DNA from: Saprospiraceae bacterium
GTDB taxonomy: Bacteria > Bacteroidota > Bacteroidia > Chitinophagales > Saprospiraceae
Direction of reading: 5' to 3'
DNA: 64,000 nucleotides
Assembly: GCA_027080725.1 (NCBI GenBank)
Contig: JALWRC010000043.1
Span: forward strand, 1-64,000
Shown here: one piece after another, positions 62,751 through 64,000 of the stretch
Position numbering within the stretch: the first letter of the stretch is position 1
How the letters are laid out: each line of letters begins with the position of its first letter
Position numbers and translations under genes: made by a program
Notes under the pieces: model-generated
The model's database searches: none
Told to the model about the DNA's origin: nothing
Seen by the model: only the letters and a program-made list of their open reading frames with translations

Positions 62751-63081
62751 GAGAATGCGCATAAGAGATTCGTAAGAATCGTTTGAAAGGGAACGAAGCG
62801 AAGAGCTCCGGAAAAAAAAATAACGCTCCATATAATCTCGCTCTTTCTCCCTGACTCTTCGTTGCTCAAACAGTCATTATACTACGGCATAACTCCTGTT
62901 TGAGCGCCTCGATTCAGAGAAAAATAGCTTCGGTTGCTATGGCCGTTACTTCATTCCCGGAGCTCTGAGCAAATCCCATTTGCTCTTCGGTGAGTGACAC
63001 TTCAAACGCCGACGAAGGAGGATTATGCGCATTTTGACCTTGGACTACAATAGGATCATCAAAGATAATCCTGCCGGAGTC
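62751..63081. repeat. tRNA-end-bounded palindromic unit 2, with nested insert
   Basis: This is a second copy of the unit in the same orientation, again ending with a tRNA-Arg 3' fragment (AATCCTGCCGGAGTCA at 63067-63081). The outer arms are conserved (62755 and 63022). The innermost arm is GAAGAGC/GCTCTTC in place of AAAATGC, keeping its pairing by compensatory change. A block of 164 bases is inserted in this innermost arm. Confidence 0.8.
62807..62970. repeat. Palindromic repeat element, copy 3, nested in unit 2
   Basis: This is homologous to the blocks at 5334-5486 and 5599-5770, with the same GCTCAAACAG / CTGTTTGAGC hairpin (62864-62905) and the same flanking TGACTCTTCGTT and GCGCCTCGATTCAG. 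The ends read GAGCTCCGG and CCGGAGCTC. GAGC lies at both junctions and may be a target duplication. Confidence 0.75.
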
Positions 63082-63084
63082 ATA

Positions 63085-63250
63085 TGCGGCCTGCCAAGCT
63101 TCAATTGCCGGACATCTTCGGCGTCTTTTGCCCCTGAGCTTCGTTAAAAATACTCGCCGTAGCTACGGCTACACCTGCGTTTTTTGCCTCGCTCAGACAC
63201 AAAATACGCTCCAATCTTCTCCGGCATTCAAACGTTGGTAGGCCACGAGA
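63085..63250. repeat. Long imperfect inverted repeat (third hairpin type)
   Basis: GCGGCCTGCCAAGCTTCAAT at the left pairs imperfectly with the end of the stretch (inverted: GTGGCCTACCAACGTTTGAAT), giving a stem spanning about 165 bases. The centre contains a further stem, CCGTAGCTACGG. The layout (CTTCGTT before the stem, GCCTCG after) parallels the GCTCAAACAG element although the sequence differs. Confidence 0.65.
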
Positions 63251-63325
63251 AAGCGCATAAGAGATTCGTAAGAATCGTTTGAAAGGGAACGAGCTAAAAG
63301 AGCTCCGGAAAAAAAATAACGACAT
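63251..63325. repeat. Truncated third copy of the tRNA-associated unit plus element end
   Basis: GCGCATAAGAGATTCGTAAG through GGGAACGAGC repeats the left half of units 1 and 2. It is followed directly by GAGCTCCGGAAAAAAAATAA, the left end of the nested hairpin element. The rest of both elements is missing. Confidence 0.7.
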
Positions 63326-63354
63326 TAGCATGTGTAGTAATTCGGCGCGGAGCA

Positions 63355-63610
63355 CTAAGAACAGGGTCTGAGAATGGCAAGTACCTCGACAGTTGGATAC
63401 GATGTCGATTGCGATATTGCATCCGGAAAGGATGGAAGAAACCAAAACGAAGCTACCGCGCCTTTAGATAATTAGGCCTTAACCAAACCATAGCCAGGCA
63501 ATTCAGCTACTCGCGTTTGAGCGATTGGCGAACCTGTTACAGCCTGTCCCGCCTTCAAAGCGCGAAGGCCCGTAGGTACAGTGGTACTCCCTTTGGCGTC
63601 ACAGGTCGTG
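63355..63610 (+). pseudogene. Group II intron reverse transcriptase/maturase, C-terminal remnant
   Basis: In the frame of GGC 63376, translation gives ENGKYLDSWIRCRLRYCIRK, continuing GWKKPKRSYRAFR, a stop (TAA at 63469), then LGLNQTIARQFSYSRLSDWR, TCYSLSRLQSAK. This matches the X/thumb-type maturase (GIIM) domain at the C-terminus of group II intron-encoded proteins. A stop codon interrupts it and the RT domain is absent, so it is a remnant. An intron 3'-end-like sequence follows at 63576-63662. Confidence 0.7.
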
Positions 63611-63662
63611 AAAGGGCTGAGGTAAACTCCGTGTGAGGTTACCTCACTTTACTCGATTAGCG
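63576..63662 (+). repeat. Group II intron 3'-end fragment, plus-strand copy
   Basis: This is the 87-base partner of 5242-5328 (inverted). It contains the hairpin GTGAGGT-T-ACCTCAC, as in domain VI, followed by TTTACTCGATT, as at bacterial group II intron 3' ends. It lies directly after the maturase remnant, which supports the identification. Confidence 0.55.
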
Positions 63663-63762
63663 TTTTTTTTTATTTCTTCTTCTTTGTCAAAAAGTATAGT
63701 ATTGATAATCAATTAATTAAAATTCAAATCACGCTTTCCATCAAATAACCATCAAATAAGAA

Positions 63763-64000
63763 TCAAGCCCAAAATGGAATATATTTTTTGTATTTTCTTG
63801 ATTTACTTTCCGGTGCATCTTCTTTAATCACTTGTGCCATCAAAGTCTCCTTGATTATTCGTGATGCAATTGCCGCATTTTTCCTTTCAATCTTGAATCT
63901 TTCTCTTAATGATTGATTTGTCATCTTATCATTGGAAACATACTTCAAACAACAATGCTGATAGCATGCTCGAATTTTATCTGCCTTATCCATTTGCCTT
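63763..64000 (-). CDS. AlbA_2-type putative ATP-/DNA-binding protein, C-terminal part (partial)
   Basis: The frame is open to the window edge, so only the last 79 or so residues are present. The sequence (DKADKIRACYQHCCLKYVSND, MTNQSLRERFKIERKNAAIASRIIKE, and the end RKYKKYIPFWA) matches the C-terminal winged-helix part of AlbA_2 domain proteins. These are often annotated as putative transcriptional regulators or ATP-dependent DNA helicase-like proteins, and many end in a K-Y-x-P-x-W-A motif. The N-terminal AlbA_2 domain lies outside. Confidence 0.75.
   Translation of the reverse strand, partial: RQMDKADKIRACYQHCCLKYVSNDKMTNQSLRERFKIERKNAAIASRIIKETLMAQVIKEDAPESKSRKYKKYIPFWA

Noticed and set aside
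62579-63330. CRISPR array at the repeat stack near tRNA-Arg
   Set aside because: Repeats are long palindromic units with tRNA-end boundaries, not short direct repeats with spacers; no cas genes in the window.
63101-63445. 114-residue minus-strand frame
   Set aside because: Spans the hairpin repeats and the antisense of the maturase remnant; no conserved domain.

Overview
The window reads as a chromosomal segment of a Bacteroidota bacterium, most likely from the Saprospiria-like branch. This rests on three things visible in the sequence. About ten secreted proteins end in type IX secretion (T9SS) sorting tails. Several promoters carry the Bacteroidota -7 element TAnnTTTG. Four very large surface proteins combine HYR-like repeats, a dockerin-like EF-hand pair and a T9SS tail. 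No database search was possible, so the taxonomy is inference.

Layout. 1-540: the end of an IS3-like element inserted in a KilA-N gene. 0.8-3.5 kb: a conserved small protein, a candidate structured RNA, tRNA-Leu(CAG), an amylase-like lipoprotein with a degenerate active site, and rlmH. 3.5-6.0 kb: an AT-rich island with an AAA ATPase, a group II intron 3' fragment and nested hairpin repeats. 6-16 kb: secreted T9SS proteins, rhomboid protease, acyl-CoA dehydrogenase, prfC and nnrE. 16.4-31.3 kb: two giant surface proteins around housekeeping genes (glycosyltransferase, RNase H, def, ruvX), then a tail-fibre-like secreted protein and a small T9SS protein. 31.4-37.2 kb: a minus-strand housekeeping block read as prs, rplY, nitrilase, NlpC/P60, adk, obg. 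37.4-40.1 kb: paaABCD for phenylacetyl-CoA epoxidation, with a promoter overlapped by a palindromic operator. 41.2-52.7 kb: two giant surface-protein genes sharing about 3.58 kb of apparently identical DNA. 53-62.4 kb: udk, a tRNA Val-Pro-Pro cluster, Omp28-like and T9SS proteins, nrnA, an FKBP lipoprotein, prfB with its programmed frameshift, and a WG-repeat lipoprotein. 62.5-64 kb: tRNA-Arg(TCT), a stack of nested palindromic repeats carrying copies of the tRNA 3' end, a decayed group II intron maturase, and the 3' end of an AlbA_2-type gene.

The most unusual material is in three places. One is the palindromic repeat system at tRNA-Arg and at 5.2-5.8 kb, where one hairpin element sits inside the innermost part of another at two separate loci. 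The second is the near-perfect 3.58 kb duplication between two surface-protein genes whose N-terminal and sorting-tail ends differ, which suggests recent gene conversion. The third is a candidate structured RNA just upstream of tRNA-Leu.
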